Origin: Biomphalaria glabrata
Lineage: Eukaryota > Mollusca > Gastropoda > Planorbidae
Length of the DNA stretch: 64,000 nt
Assembly (NCBI RefSeq): GCF_947242115.1
Contig: NC_074723.1
Span: 29,822,043-29,886,042 of the forward strand
Direction of reading: 5' to 3'
The position numbers and the translations under genes were made by a program. Below are positions 44,593-54,589 of the stretch, in pieces. Every line of letters starts with the position of its first letter. Within the stretch, counting starts at the first letter, position 1. The notes under the pieces are model-generated. The model worked only from the letters and a program-made list of their open reading frames with translations. It did not search any database and was not told where the DNA came from.

Positions 44593-45120
44593 ACTCTTTA
44601 TTGTTCTTCCCACTCTTACATTTTTTCTTTCTCTCTTTTCTCTTTCTATTCTTCATTATCTTCTCTTCTCTCTTTCTCTCTTTTATGTTCTCTATCTCTT
44701 GGTGTTTTTCTACTTTCTCTCTATTTCTTATTGTCTATCTTTTCTGTTGATTGTAACCTTCTTCATCACTGTCTCTTTCACTCTATTGCCTCTATCTTTC
44801 CACTCTCCTTTTCTGTTTATTGTCCTATGTATTTCTTTCTTTCTCTCTCTCTCTTTCTCTTTCTTTTTCTTGCTCTTTCTCCTTCAATCTTCTTTCAACT
44901 ATATCTTAGAGTTATGCCTTACCCTGTTTCCCTTGTTTTCAATACAAATATACCCCCCCCCCCCCGAACCCTCTCATTGACAGGTGCCGTCGCCGCCTAC
45001 AACTTCGGTACCAGAAACGTCCAGACCTGGGCTGGTGTTGACGTTGGTACCACTGGTGGAGACTACAGCAATGACGTCATGGCTCGTGCCCAATGGCTAC
45101 ACAACCACGGCTGGAACTAG
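38019..45120 (+). CDS. LysG: goose-type (g-type) lysozyme, gene 2, seven exons
   Basis: Secreted muramidase of innate immunity. Exons: 38019-38064, 39252-39311, 39476-39565, 40213-40319, 40413-40517, 43881-43926, 44984-45120; 196 aa. Intron phases match gene 1 at every junction. Signal peptide MFVIVLCALVAYANA. Catalytic Glu79 (ASRESNGG), Asp92 (NGYGD) and Asp103 (QCD) have spacings 13 and 24, the same as goose Glu73/Asp86/Asp97. The C-terminus keeps NVQTWAGVDVGTTGGDYSND. Six cysteines in the mature part. ORF and splice sites are intact, so this looks like the conservative, active paralogue. Intron 5 (3.36 kb) carries a CREP fragment and a 36-bp minisatellite. Polyadenylation signal AATAAA at 45288. 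Confidence 0.95.
38251..38406. repeat. 78-bp direct duplication, lysozyme 2 intron 1
   Basis: Two near-identical copies of 'ttctgccaggtcattggttt' continuing to 'actagggaagaaaa'. Related single copies lie near 7100 and, inverted, near 51300, so the unit is a dispersed short repeat. Confidence 0.85.
38506..38756. mobile_element. MITE with perfect TTAA duplication, lysozyme 2 intron 1
   Basis: 251 bp with inverted ends CTCTTTCTCTCC / ggatagaaagag and TTAA on both sides (38502-38505 and 38757-38760). TTAA targets are used by piggyBac- and Kolobok-type transposases. Its sister copy is in a different intron of gene 1, so the two inserted independently of the gene duplication. Confidence 0.85.
39620..39840 (+). 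mobile_element. SINE S1, lysozyme 2 intron 3, first of two
   Basis: Head 'aagcgcttgggttccgaact', B box 'gggttcgaatc', body 'tttagggcgcctctaacatg', tail 'gcaaggtctgaacagggtac'. Internal deletions shorten the middle. Confidence 0.72.
39858..40085 (+). mobile_element. SINE S1, lysozyme 2 intron 3, second of two
   Basis: Head 'tggtcgagtggtagagcgct', body 'atactgggcatctgaaatta', tail 'cctcgttaaccgtgggccac' and 'gcctgaatgggaaac'. Confidence 0.75.
41270..41480. repeat. R1-like repeat, lysozyme 2 intron 5
   Basis: 'gaataagtgtgtaagtttca' and 'acttgattcaagaatggga' are the R1 core. A GC-rich 'cagtggcgtagcgaccatgg' at 41475 may be the end of another MITE. Confidence 0.5.
41746..41912 (-). pseudogene. 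fragment of the CREP-type gene (Ig-domain part) inside lysozyme 2 intron 5
   Basis: 167 bases align without gaps to 48409-48575 of the CREP exon, with about six differences by eye (about 96% identity). The orientation is the same as the CREP gene. It covers part of the Ig-like domain only and ends within codons at both sides, with no splice sites or element ends visible. No poly-A, so retroposition is not supported. It is too short to be a gene by itself. Confidence 0.92.
42752..43773. repeat. 36-bp minisatellite, about 28 copies, lysozyme 2 intron 5
   Basis: The unit is ctgttaggacaacttcttcc then ggttcatacagacgtt. Three units carry the same extra six bases, gttctg. Copies are nearly identical, so the array is young or homogenised. 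Because 36 is a multiple of three, both strands show spurious long open frames. Confidence 0.95.
44460..44900. repeat. pyrimidine tract, (CT)n-rich, end of lysozyme 2 intron 6
   Basis: Runs of tctctctc interspersed with ttt over about 440 bases, about 80 bases before the exon 7 acceptor. An open frame through it is low complexity, not a protein. Confidence 0.85.
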
Positions 45121-45662
45121 ACGAAATCAGACGATACAGTTTCCAACGATTGCTGTTCAAATTCATCTCAGCGCCAAACATTAGGGACATGGTTATGTCG
45201 TTCAAGTTCTATAAATATGTAAATTTTGCTCTCATGGTTTGATTTTGGAATACTTTCTTAGATCGTTTCTGCTTATATAAAATATGAAATAAAATAATAA
45301 TCTTGTTTTAATTATTATTTCTTTTTTCTCTATATTCATCAAGCATTTTTTTAAAATCTTAACGAGGCTATTTATTAATGTTTAAAAACGCCTTAAAGCT
45401 TAAAAAACAATAAAGATAACATTGATCAAAAGGCTATGAATGTAGGTGTAAATTAGAGATTAACATAACGTAGTGATGACCCCCCCAAAAAAAACGACCC
45501 ACGCCATATATGGCCCGTAGTAAGATGCTCTACGGATCATATGCCCACAATGCAGTATCAAGTCGCAGAGGGTTGGATCGTTTCAACTCGACGATTCTCT
45601 GCAGGTCATAAAACGTGAGTCAGAAATTTATAAGCCGAAATAGGTTGAGCATCGTTTCTGAG

Positions 45663-46550
45663 ACAGCAGATTCAATCCAGTGGTCTAAACAGCAGATTCA
45701 ATCCAGTGGTCTAAACAGCAGATCCAATCCAGTGGTCTAAACAGCAGATTCAATCCAGTGGTCTAAACAGCAGATTCAATCCAGTGGTCTAAACAGCAGA
45801 TTCAATCCAGTGGTCTAAACAGCAGATTCAATCCAGTGGTCTAAACAGCAGATTCAATCCAGTGGTCTAAACAGCAGATTCAATCTAGTGGTCTAAACAG
45901 CAGATTCAATCCAGTGGTCTAAACAGCAGATTCAATCCAGTGGTCTAAACAGCAGATTCAATCCAGTGGTCTAAACAGCAGATTCAATCTAGTGGTCTAA
46001 ACAGCAGATCCAATCCAGTGGTCTAAACAGCAGATTCAATCCAGTGTTCTAAACAGCAGATCCAATCCAGTGTTCTAAACAGCAGATCCAATCCAGTGAT
46101 CTAAACAGCAGATTCAATCCAGTGGTCTAAACAGCAGATTCAATCCAGTGGTCTAAACAGCAGATCCAATCCAGTGGTCTAAACAGCAGATCCAATCCAG
46201 TGATCTAAACAGCAGATTCAATCCAGTGGTCTAAACAGCAGATTCAATCCAGTGGTCTAAACAGCAGATCCAATCCAGTGGTCTAAACAGCAGATCCAAT
46301 CCAGTGGTCTAAACAGCAGATCCAATCCAGTGGTCTAAACAGCAGATCCAATCCAGTGGTCTAAACAGCAGATTCAATCCAGTGATCTAAACAGCAGATT
46401 CAATCCAGTGGTCTAAACAGCAGATTCGATCCAGTGGTCTAAACAGCAGATTCAATCTAGTGGTCTCAACAGCAGATTCAATCTAGTGGTCTAAACAGCA
46501 GATCCAATCAAATGGTTTAAACAGTAGATCCAATCCAGCGGTCTGTCAAC
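45663..46550. repeat. 26-bp minisatellite, about 33 copies, between lysozyme 2 and CREP
   Basis: The unit is cagcagattcaatccagtgg then tctaaa. Variants: 'gatcc' for 'gattc', 'ctagtg' for 'ccagtg', 'gttct' or 'gatct' for 'ggtct'. Variant types are clustered, showing local block duplication. The last copies at 46540-46620 are degenerate. Confidence 0.93.
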
Positions 46551-46639
46551 TAAAAGTGGCATTGTCATATCATTTCTGAGACAGTAGATCCTATCCAGTG
46601 GTCCGTCAGATAAAACTGGCCATCGAATCAATAATAAAT

Positions 46640-47310
46640 TCGAAACGAGCAAACAGCCAATATTTTCGATTTAGAGGTGAACTCCAACATAGATGAGGTT
46701 GCATGTAAATGTGTTATGCGCCAGGAGGCCCATGATTCCATTGCAACTGGAGAGCTCTCTGACAGCCACAGAGCAGAAAGGGAAGCACTAGAACTAGCTG
46801 CCACCATATTAGCAAATCATCCAAGTACCCCACACTGTCAGATTGTCTTTCTAACCCATGCCAAAACAATCCTCCAAAGTTTGGAAAACTCTGATTCCTC
46901 CTATACAAAACTACTCAGGACAGCACTTATAAAGCTAAACAACAGCAAAAAAACTGTTATTCAATGGATACCAGCACATATCGAACTAGAAGGAAATGAG
47001 AAGGCTGACACACTCGCCAAGAGTGGGAGAACAAACTCACAATTAAACATTGCACTCTATCCAGAAGAAATGAAGAAACTAATAGTGAATAAAATAAATG
47101 AGAAATGGACGAGCTCCCATCCAAATCACAAGAAAGATGACGCTTACTATAAGCTATCCCGACAAGATCAACGTCTAATCTTTCGACTCAGGACCGAACA
47201 CTACAGAATGAGACAACATATGTTCCGGAAGCTCAAAATTGGAACCAGTGAAATCTGCCCATGTGGAATCACTAGTGGATCCAGAACTTTGGAGTGTGGG
47301 GTGCCATTTT
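46640..47310 (+). pseudogene. LINE C-terminal RNase H fragment (I/Nimb-like)
   Basis: An open frame with SHRAEREALELAA, VIQWIPAHIELEGNEKADTL (the RNase H HxxxxGNExAD motif) and DQRLIFRLRTEHYRMRQHMF followed by CPCG, the usual end of I-clade LINE ORF2. The first acidic motif of RNase H is missing on the left, next to the minisatellite. The right side runs into telomere-like sequence. A dead fragment, truncated at both ends. Confidence 0.8.
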
Positions 47311-47314
47311 TTTC

Positions 47315-47360
47315 TAAAACCCTAACCCTAACGCCTAGTAAACCCTAACCCTAAGCCTAA
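47315..47360. repeat. short interstitial telomere-like tract
   Basis: Two 'aaccctaaccctaa' blocks separated by 'cgcctagta', then 'gcctaaacgcg'. CCCTAA/TTAGGG is the usual molluscan telomere repeat. It lies exactly at the right edge of the LINE fragment. Confidence 0.75.
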
Positions 47361-47721
47361 ACGCGCGTACAGTATATATTAGACTTTTTTTTAAAGTAGT
47401 GTTTCTCAAACTTGGCAAAAAAACAACAACAAACAAACAACAATGATAATACTAGTTTGGCTTAAGAAATACTTTTTACTTCATTCAATCTTATGATTTA
47501 AACTGATTTGATTATTATTGTTGAATTTATTTATTAAAGTTTTTTAGAAAGTCTGATATTACATTTTTTCTATGCAAAGTATCCTTTAAATTTTATAATT
47601 ACAACTCAAGATACATGCGAATAAAAAAGCAATGGGACATTAATTAATTATTAAGCAGTATACATTTTAGAAAATCAGCTTCAATGTCAAACTGTTCTCC
47701 CGTGCCATGGTGGCAATCTTG
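47361..47721. other. 3' flank of the CREP gene
   Basis: AT-rich with no further gene. A minus-strand AATAAA at about 47526-47531 lies about 190 bases beyond the CREP stop and could be its polyadenylation signal. Confidence 0.45.
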
Positions 47722-50700
47722 TTATGGCATCCATCTACATTGTGCTTCTGGAACCTCACAAATAAAACTGAGGTCGTAATTGATAAGTGGATTTCTAGTC
47801 AACTCACAAACGATATCAATCATGCTCCACTGAGGTGTTAACTTAAAGCATAAACAATTTTCTAATGTACCTCCAGATGGCTCTCCAACACCCCAGATAA
47901 TAGTGGCAGTCATGTTGGGGCTGTGTTTATTAACCCAAACACCTTCTTTTTCTTCATCTGTCATGCCTGTGTATATCAATACGTCAATGTTCATTGTAGT
48001 AATGTAATTTACAATGAAGCTGTATTCTGGGTGGCTATCTAGTTCAAGGAGATACCCTCCGAATTCTTCACAAACCGTTTGGGCCTCCGAGTAGCTGAAA
48101 TGATTTGTCGGTTTCCTCATGTAATAGTGATGCTCATTAAAAAGCAGAGGAGAATAAAAGTCATTCTTCACTAGTCCGTGAGTTAGGGTTTCAATGAAAG
48201 ATTGCTTTTCGCTCAAACAAGAGTTCGCTTTGTTCACTAATTCCTGTAATGTCGTTATATTCGACTGAGACTCTTTGATAAGATCAAACAAGAGGCCTAT
48301 ATCGTTTGGTAGTACTTCCACTGTGCTGTATTTGGTGACTGGTTTCCCTATGTGATCAAAACCAAATACCTCACACATGTACTTTCCTGTGAGATTGGAC
48401 TCTGGGAATTTAAAGCGTATGTGCAGAATGGATTCCCCGTTGTTGTCGATCGAGCCGGAAATGACCTCTGCCTCGTGCGAGATGTTGTGGGAGTGACCTT
48501 CTAAGGCGTCCACCGAAGCGACGTAAAAGTACAGTGGGTGGTCAGTCAAGTGAGAGTGCGCTATGACCATTGAAAACACTGATGCCATGGACGGCAGGTC
48601 GACTTTACGAACTTTACATTCAATGTCAACGGTGAAATTCAAGCCCCGAACCAGGTAGGGAGGGCTCGTTTTAATTGCGACATTATTATCCAAAATCTTT
48701 TCATCCTCAGAGAAAGAGAAATTAGAATCTGTAGACAAGCAAAGCTTAAGTTAATTATAACTAGTATTATTGGACATTAACATGCAAAATACAAAAAAAG
48801 TACTTTTAAAAAAAAACAAAGTTTATATACAGTGTATCAATTAGTTTGGATTAGTCATGTGACTTGTTATAAGCCTCAGACGACAATCTATAATGGGGAC
48901 TAGTTTAGCTTATACCACCACTTTAGTCAAGTACTATTTCTTTCCTTTGTTTGAGATACCAAACAAAGTCTTTATTACCAAAAGTTAATTAACTAATTGG
49001 TTAATTTTCTTTCAAATAAAATCTTGTGTTGTCAGGTAAAAGAAATAAGTGTGCGATGTTTCAGCTTGATCCGAGATTGAGTGACGGAGAAATAACATGT
49101 ACAAGCTTTTGGTTTAGACAGACAGATAAACAGACAGACAGAGTAATTTGATAAAAGCTTTGTAAAACACAAAGGTATTTAAAAAGTTTGTGTCAGCCAA
49201 AAAAGGGTCCACCCATGAATCATTTGCTATTGGTATTTTCTGCCCACAGGTTGCGACGTAACAGGTCAGTGTTCAGGCCTTCTATGACGATTAGTCCGGG
49301 TAAAAAGACTGGTTTCACTATTGACCCTAACCTCCATCCAGTATGGGTGTGGACCGCATATCAAGGGCGATTTTTTGTTTGATAAGCTTAAAAGAAGACA
49401 CTTTATAGATCAAATCAGTCGATATTTTTCCATGAGTGTCACGGAGAAAAGCAGCTGGAATCAGATGGCCTCTGACAGGAGGGACGCGGAAAACATATTT
49501 GAGACAAGCAAAAAAAAAATTGCGGAAGACAGGCGCAGACAAAGAAAAGAAAACTTAAAATAAACACCTTGTGGACAACAGCTTTGTCAGCAAAATTTGC
49601 CGGCCGCAAAAGGGTTTACCTGGCCATCTGAAATACTGCCACACCATTAATGTTTGGAATTGAGGAGACACTTCTGGACAGATTAAAAAGTAGAATATCA
49701 TAAAATACTGAACCAGGGGCGGCCTTAGCAGTGCGCGGGCCCTGGGCGAGCGTCATGTGCGGGGCCCTGAGTTGTAAGGGCATACTGTATATACCGTACC
49801 ACGTCTAGCTAATGGGCTAAACAATCTCTTCCGCTTTGATATAGCAATACAGTAGGTCCACCTCTAACGCTGTGGTGGCCTAATATTTTGAGCAGGGTCG
49901 ATGTTATCAGGAGTCATTTCTGGAAAAATCTTCAATTCTGCACACGAGTAAAATTTTGTCCGAATCCCTGCATCACTTCAACAATTCATCGTAGTTCAAA
50001 GCCCGTAGATTCTTCAAGTTGTTCAGAAATCCAAAGATTGTTCGAATTTTTTTTTCCATTGAGGTAACTGCTTGATCTACTAGAGCGTAGAACTTTTCAA
50101 CTTTCGAGGCGGCACTCCCAACGTATTTCTGACAGGGATTTTGTTGTCATGAAAGGCACAGCTTCTTCCAAAATGTTCCACCTTGCAGGTGACGCTGCAG
50201 GTATGGTGACTCTGTATGAAACCATAAAAGGTCAATGCTTGGGAGTTGCATTAACAAGTTTAAGGTTATAGTAGTCTTAAGGAGAGTAAATGTTCACTTG
50301 AACTCCTTGGTGCTTTCACTTCATGTTTGCACCATTGTCGTATCATTTGCCACGGCGATTTGCGACGTCCAGACCAAGGTTCTCCAGCACAACTAGAAAA
50401 GCCTCTGACAAACTCTTTCCTATTGTCAACATCTAGAACTTCGATGACGTGTTCCAGCACCTTAAATTTTGGATCTGATATGTCCACAAAACGTAACAAT
50501 TCTTTTTATACGATAAGGCCACATAACAGTGCTGTATGACACATTAAAAAATTACTGAGTTTCTAAAAGGAACAGCGTGTATACGTTAATGGAATGGGAA
50601 ATGATTATCTAGTGGTTTTAAGTGTTTGGTGATGTTCCGTGAAACTGTTTATATCCAAATGTAGTATACGTATATGAAATTAAATCCTGAGAAAACTTGA

Positions 50701-53132
50701 CCTTTGCGTGCCGTCTTAAAACGTATCACCCACGAAAGTCAAGAAAACACTGTATATTTGTTTATTAAAATTTATTTAAATATTCAATTTTTCAAAGGTT
50801 GCATCTATGCTACTGCAAATCTTATAAATGACTCTTTCATATACAATTTTTCGTAACCTCAAAACAGGTTTAAACTTGATCACTACACATTGTACTCATA
50901 AAGCGTCGATGTTTATATACGACATAAACTATTTGGATTGGCTACTTCATCCTACGCGTTTTTATTAAAACCAAAATTGTATGTTAAGAGCTTAAATTGT
51001 AATTATTATCGTAAGATATTGAGAATATATTGAGTAACAAGTCATAGTTTATGAGAACTGATTTAGTTTTCGAAGTTGTTAAAATAAATCTCCGATCGCG
51101 GGGCCCCCTTAGGCGCGGGGCCTGGTCAGGTTGCCCCACTTGCCACCCCCTAAGGCCGTTACTGCAGTGAACCATAATTTACATATACAAAAGCAGAACC
51201 TAATAAACATTGTAGGCACAAAGATTAAGGTTCATCTCTTATTTCATATGCAAGGACAAATTCATAGAAGTGCTCTTTCTTCCTTATTGCCACAAGAGCA
51301 GCATGAAAGGGATTGCGTGAATCAGCCAGGAAAACCAATGACTTAGTAGAGTTTCACTCCTTAATTAGTATGCACGATTAAATAAACACATATACAAATA
51401 AGTTAATTGAGGCCCTAGGCGTAGTCCATATGGTGGCCCCAAATGTAATAGAGAGAAGTGCTGAGGACCCTGGGGTCATGTGTTCGAATCTCGGTGAAGA
51501 CTTGGGATTTTTAATTTCGGGATTTTCAGGGCGCCCCTGAGTCCACACAACTCTAATGGGTACCTGACTTAGCTGGGGAATGTAAAGGCGGTTGGTCGTT
51601 GTGCTGGCCACATGACACTCTGCTCGTTAACGGGTGGCCAAAGAAACAGATGACCTTCACATCGTCTGCCCCTGTAGATAGCAAGATCGGAAAAGGGGAA
51701 CTTTACTTTTAAATGAAATAGAAAGACAAACAATAAGACCCACAATACGCGATGAGGTATAAGCCTTCCTCTATCAAACATAAGTCAAATTCATGTGGCA
51801 CCCATTATCATTTATGTGCTTCATGGACGATTCATGATCACCTGACTAGAAATAATGTTTCGACATTTCACCAAAAGGAAAAAACAAACAAAGGTCTTCT
51901 AACATCTGCAGCCTAACAAGTAGATCTAAACAAAGGTCTTCTAACATATGCAGCCTAACAAGTAGATCTAAACAAAGGTCTTCTAACATCTGCAGCCTAA
52001 CAAGTAGATTTAAACATTTATAAAAAAAAAACTAATCATAACACAGACTTAGAGCGAGGCTAGCAGACATAGAGCTATAAGGTTCTGATTATCTCATCTT
52101 TCTTTTTTGTATTAATGTCTGTGATGTATGGTGTATGTTTCAGATTTTGATAAGCCGACACATTCATATCAAATATAAGATACTGTGAAAGACGAGTTTA
52201 TCCGATTTGTTAAAAAGTTTCTTTAATATACATAAATTTAGCTTTTTTTTTTTTTTTTGGGGGGGGGGGGGGGCTCGCAGCTGTGGGAGGGACATTAAGC
52301 ATATATCATAATCTAAAAAACATTCATGTCAAGTTTTATCCAAATTTGTCAAACGGTTTTGATTCCTACAACTTACAGTCTGCTTCATTTATTAGATAGT
52401 AAAAGTAATGTACCAATTTCAGACCTTGCGATCTATGAGCCGGGTTAAAGATCATCGGTATTAGTGTTTACAGTAAACAAGCAAAATATTTCGAAAAAAT
52501 CTTTTTTTTTTTAAAAAAAAAGAAAGTTTATCTAAAGGAGAAGAACTCCGTCTCTAAAACTATATATCTACCAATAAAGTACAGGCTATCTCCCTTACTC
52601 GATATCAAACAAATTTATCATCAATAATTAATTGACTAATTGAGTATTTTTGTTTATTGATTCATTTTTAGTAAGTTACATTAATAATTGTTTAAAGTAT
52701 CAACTTGATCGGAGAATGCGTGAGGAAGACTTAACGTTTACAACTATATTTGAGGACTAAACCCAACAAATTTAGCCATATTAGTAAATACTTAATATTA
52801 GTTTCCCTTATTGCTATTAAACAAAATAATTAATTATCAGTAAGTAAATGTATAATTAGTTACTTTTTTTTTAAATTCAAGTCTTGTCTATGTTCATGTA
52901 TAATTGAATTTTTAAATTGATCCTAAAATGGATGTGGGAGAAATAAGATGTATACATTCTTTACCGGACAGACTGACAGAGTTTATATAAGCTTTGTAAA
53001 ATGTATTTTAAAAAGGTACAATACAATAATTTGTTTATCCCTACTATAAATAGAAGCTAAGATGATGTCCATATGACACTTACCTCCAAAGGTCAAAGTT
53101 ATTACAGCACAGAAGACAACAATGATATGCAT
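47722..53132 (-). CDS. CREP: CREP-type protein: signal peptide, Ig-like domain, coiled region, C-type lectin domain
   Basis: Secreted immune lectin of the snail VIgL group (Ig plus C-type lectin; relatives of FREPs). Exon 1, 53084-53132, encodes MHIIVVFCAVITLTFG with a GTAAGT donor. Exon 2, 47722-48728, follows a CTACAG acceptor; the phase-1 junction makes Asp17. Total 351 aa. The Ig-like domain spans about residues 25-160, with Cys in VDIECK and GKYMCEV. A short helical linker follows at about 165-205. The C-type lectin domain spans about 220-345, with AQTVCEEFGGYL, NCLCF and FICEVP. The usual WND motif is replaced by WSMIDIVC, and EPS stands where EPN/QPD is expected, so calcium-dependent sugar binding is doubtful. 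Several N-glycosylation sites (NFS, NFT, NIS, NLT, NIT, NMT). ORF intact. Convergent with lysozyme 2. Confidence 0.87.
48950..49170. repeat. dispersed repeat R1 in the CREP intron
   Basis: 'taattaactaattggttaat', 'gtgcgatgtttcagcttgat' and 'cagacagacagagtaatttg' in the standard R1 order. Confidence 0.6.
49188..49563 (+). pseudogene. possible retroelement or gene C-terminal remnant
   Basis: Overlapping frames encode WNQMASDRRDAENIF and a basic tail KIAEDRRRQRKENLK. This resembles the C-terminal tail of some LINE polyproteins (W-x-x-M-A-x-D-R). Not identified with confidence; it lies in the CREP intron. Confidence 0.3.
49714..51164 (-). mobile_element. hAT transposon, degenerate, in the CREP intron
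   Basis: 1451 bp. The left end CAGGGGCGGCCTTAG and the inverted right end (CAGTAACGGCCTTAG) match at 12 of 15 bases. Flanks TACTGAAC (49706-49713) and CAGTGAAC (51165-51172) match at 6 of 8, fitting an aged hAT 8-bp duplication. On the minus strand around 49.95-50.13 kb a frame reads KVEKFYALVDQAVTSMEKKI followed by FGFLNNLKNL, like the middle of a hAT/ZMYM-type transposase. No intact transposase remains. Confidence 0.75.
51450..51712 (+). mobile_element. SINE S1 in the CREP intron
   Basis: 'gtgctgaggaccctggggtc', B box 'tgttcgaatct', 'gaagacttgggatttttaat', 'taatgggtacctgacttagc', 'cggttggtcgttgtgctggc', tail 'gatgaccttcacatcgtctg'. Near full length. Confidence 0.87.
51885..52020. repeat. 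42-bp tandem repeat, three copies
   Basis: The unit begins aaacaaaggtcttctaacat and continues 'ctgcagcctaacaagtagat'. In the CREP intron. Confidence 0.85.
52510..53010. repeat. dispersed repeat R1, double copy, CREP intron
   Basis: Two modules: 'aagtttatctaaaggagaag' to 'gtatcaacttgatcggagaa', then 'ttcccttattgctattaaac' to 'cagactgacagagtttatat' and 'aagctttgtaaa'. Confidence 0.6.
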
Positions 53133-53581
53133 TATGTTAGCGAGATTGCCTGATAAGCCAACATCGGAACCAAAACCGCTTACAAACTAATACATAGTTG
53201 TTTTGATCATCTGTATAACATCCTCGTAAGTCGACAACATGCTATAACCTGAGGAAATCTTATCACTTCTTAAAGTAAGGGGATTTTAAGTACTACAATT
53301 ATGTACACTTGTGTACACTTGTGTACACTCTGCTGCAAATATTATCATTGCAAAGATAATTTAGGTCCTACTTAAGTTTAAGTAGGCTATTACGATAAAA
53401 TAAATCTTAACAGCCTTCTAGGAAATAGCCATGAAGATTTATGGCATATAGCATGTATACATACGGATGTACAATATAGTCGTAGTATTTTTCTTTTATT
53501 AAAATTATTTAAATTTTAAAACCAGTCTACAACTGCATTGTTTTTATTAATTTTTTTGGTCGATGTAATTATCATCGAAAC

Positions 53582-53775
53582 TTCTTGCACCAAAACGTCT
53601 ATCGCCAACACAGCCAGCGCCCTTACGGCCTGCGCAAAATGGTTGCGCCAAAACGTCCATCGCCAACACAGCCGGCGCCCTTACGGCCTGCGCAAAATGG
53701 TTGCGCCAAAACGTCCATCGCCAACACAGGCAGCGCCCTTACGGCCTGCGCAAAACAGTTGCGCCAAAACGTTGT
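53582..53775. repeat. 60-bp tandem repeat, three copies, upstream of CREP
   Basis: Unit gcgccaaaacgtccatcgcc then aacacagccagcgcccttac then ggcctgcgcaaaatggttgc, markedly more GC-rich than its surroundings. The unit length is 20 codons, so open frames are expected by chance. About 450 bases upstream of the CREP start. Confidence 0.9.
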
Positions 53776-54589
53776 TGATGTTGCCCAAACCATTTTGTTA
53801 ACAAACTTGATTTTTTACTTCTTTTTTGTCAACATAAAAACCTGACTGGGTGTTTAATTACTCCTGCAGAGTGGTTGATGGCTTTTCAAACAAACCATAC
53901 AAAGCACTTTCGCGACCCTTCAATGTACAATTGATCGCTGAATGTCTCCTTGTCCAACAGCTGAAAGAGCACGCACAGAAACGAGGCAGCATGTTGTCCT
54001 GAGTGGGACCTTTAAGGGAGAGGGGTCACTGGTAAGAAATAAAGGGAATTAATGTACAGTTACCCAAACAATACAATTAAAGGCATGTCTGTGTCCTGGT
54101 GCGTATTTAAAAACACTCAATTCGTGGAGAATTTTAATACACATTACAACTTATCCTCAATCCGTAGGGGGTGATACAGTGACAGAGATAAAAGGTTTGA
54201 TTCATACTTGAGATTATCATATTGAAAATTAACACATCGGAAATTATAAAGTAAAAAATCTCAAGAATGTTCAAATAAACTTCAATGTTTTAAACTCCAT
54301 CAAGATAATTGAGCTGCAAACGGAGGAGCTTAGAAAATGTGAAGGTGCAGTGCAAAAATAAATGCACGAAAAGTAGATTATAACACTTTATTTAGTCTGT
54401 ACCCCGGATATAAAAAAAAAAAACCCTAGCTACCGATATTTATAGTTTTTCTACCACAGAAGAAAATCTCTGATATACTTAATGAATAATCAACGCATAC
54501 TGTGACTAGATAAACCCAGACCATTGAATGTTATTGTTTGACAGTTGCAATGTGGACAAGTTGAACACGCTCTTCACGTAAAGTAATAG
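53776..54589. other. intergenic, no gene recognised
   Basis: No motif or repeat match seen elsewhere in the window. Confidence 0.35.

Noticed and set aside
44389-45120. A 243-aa frame rich in Ser/Leu running into the last lysozyme exon
   Set aside because: It translates a (CT)n tract; the exon is reached through a proper acceptor at 44982-44983.
18783-46550. CRISPR-like arrays
   Set aside because: Direct repeats are contiguous with no unique spacers, and the sequence is eukaryotic; these are minisatellites.
53538-53845. Small frames upstream of CREP
   Set aside because: They are generated by the 60-bp triplicate, whose unit is 20 codons.
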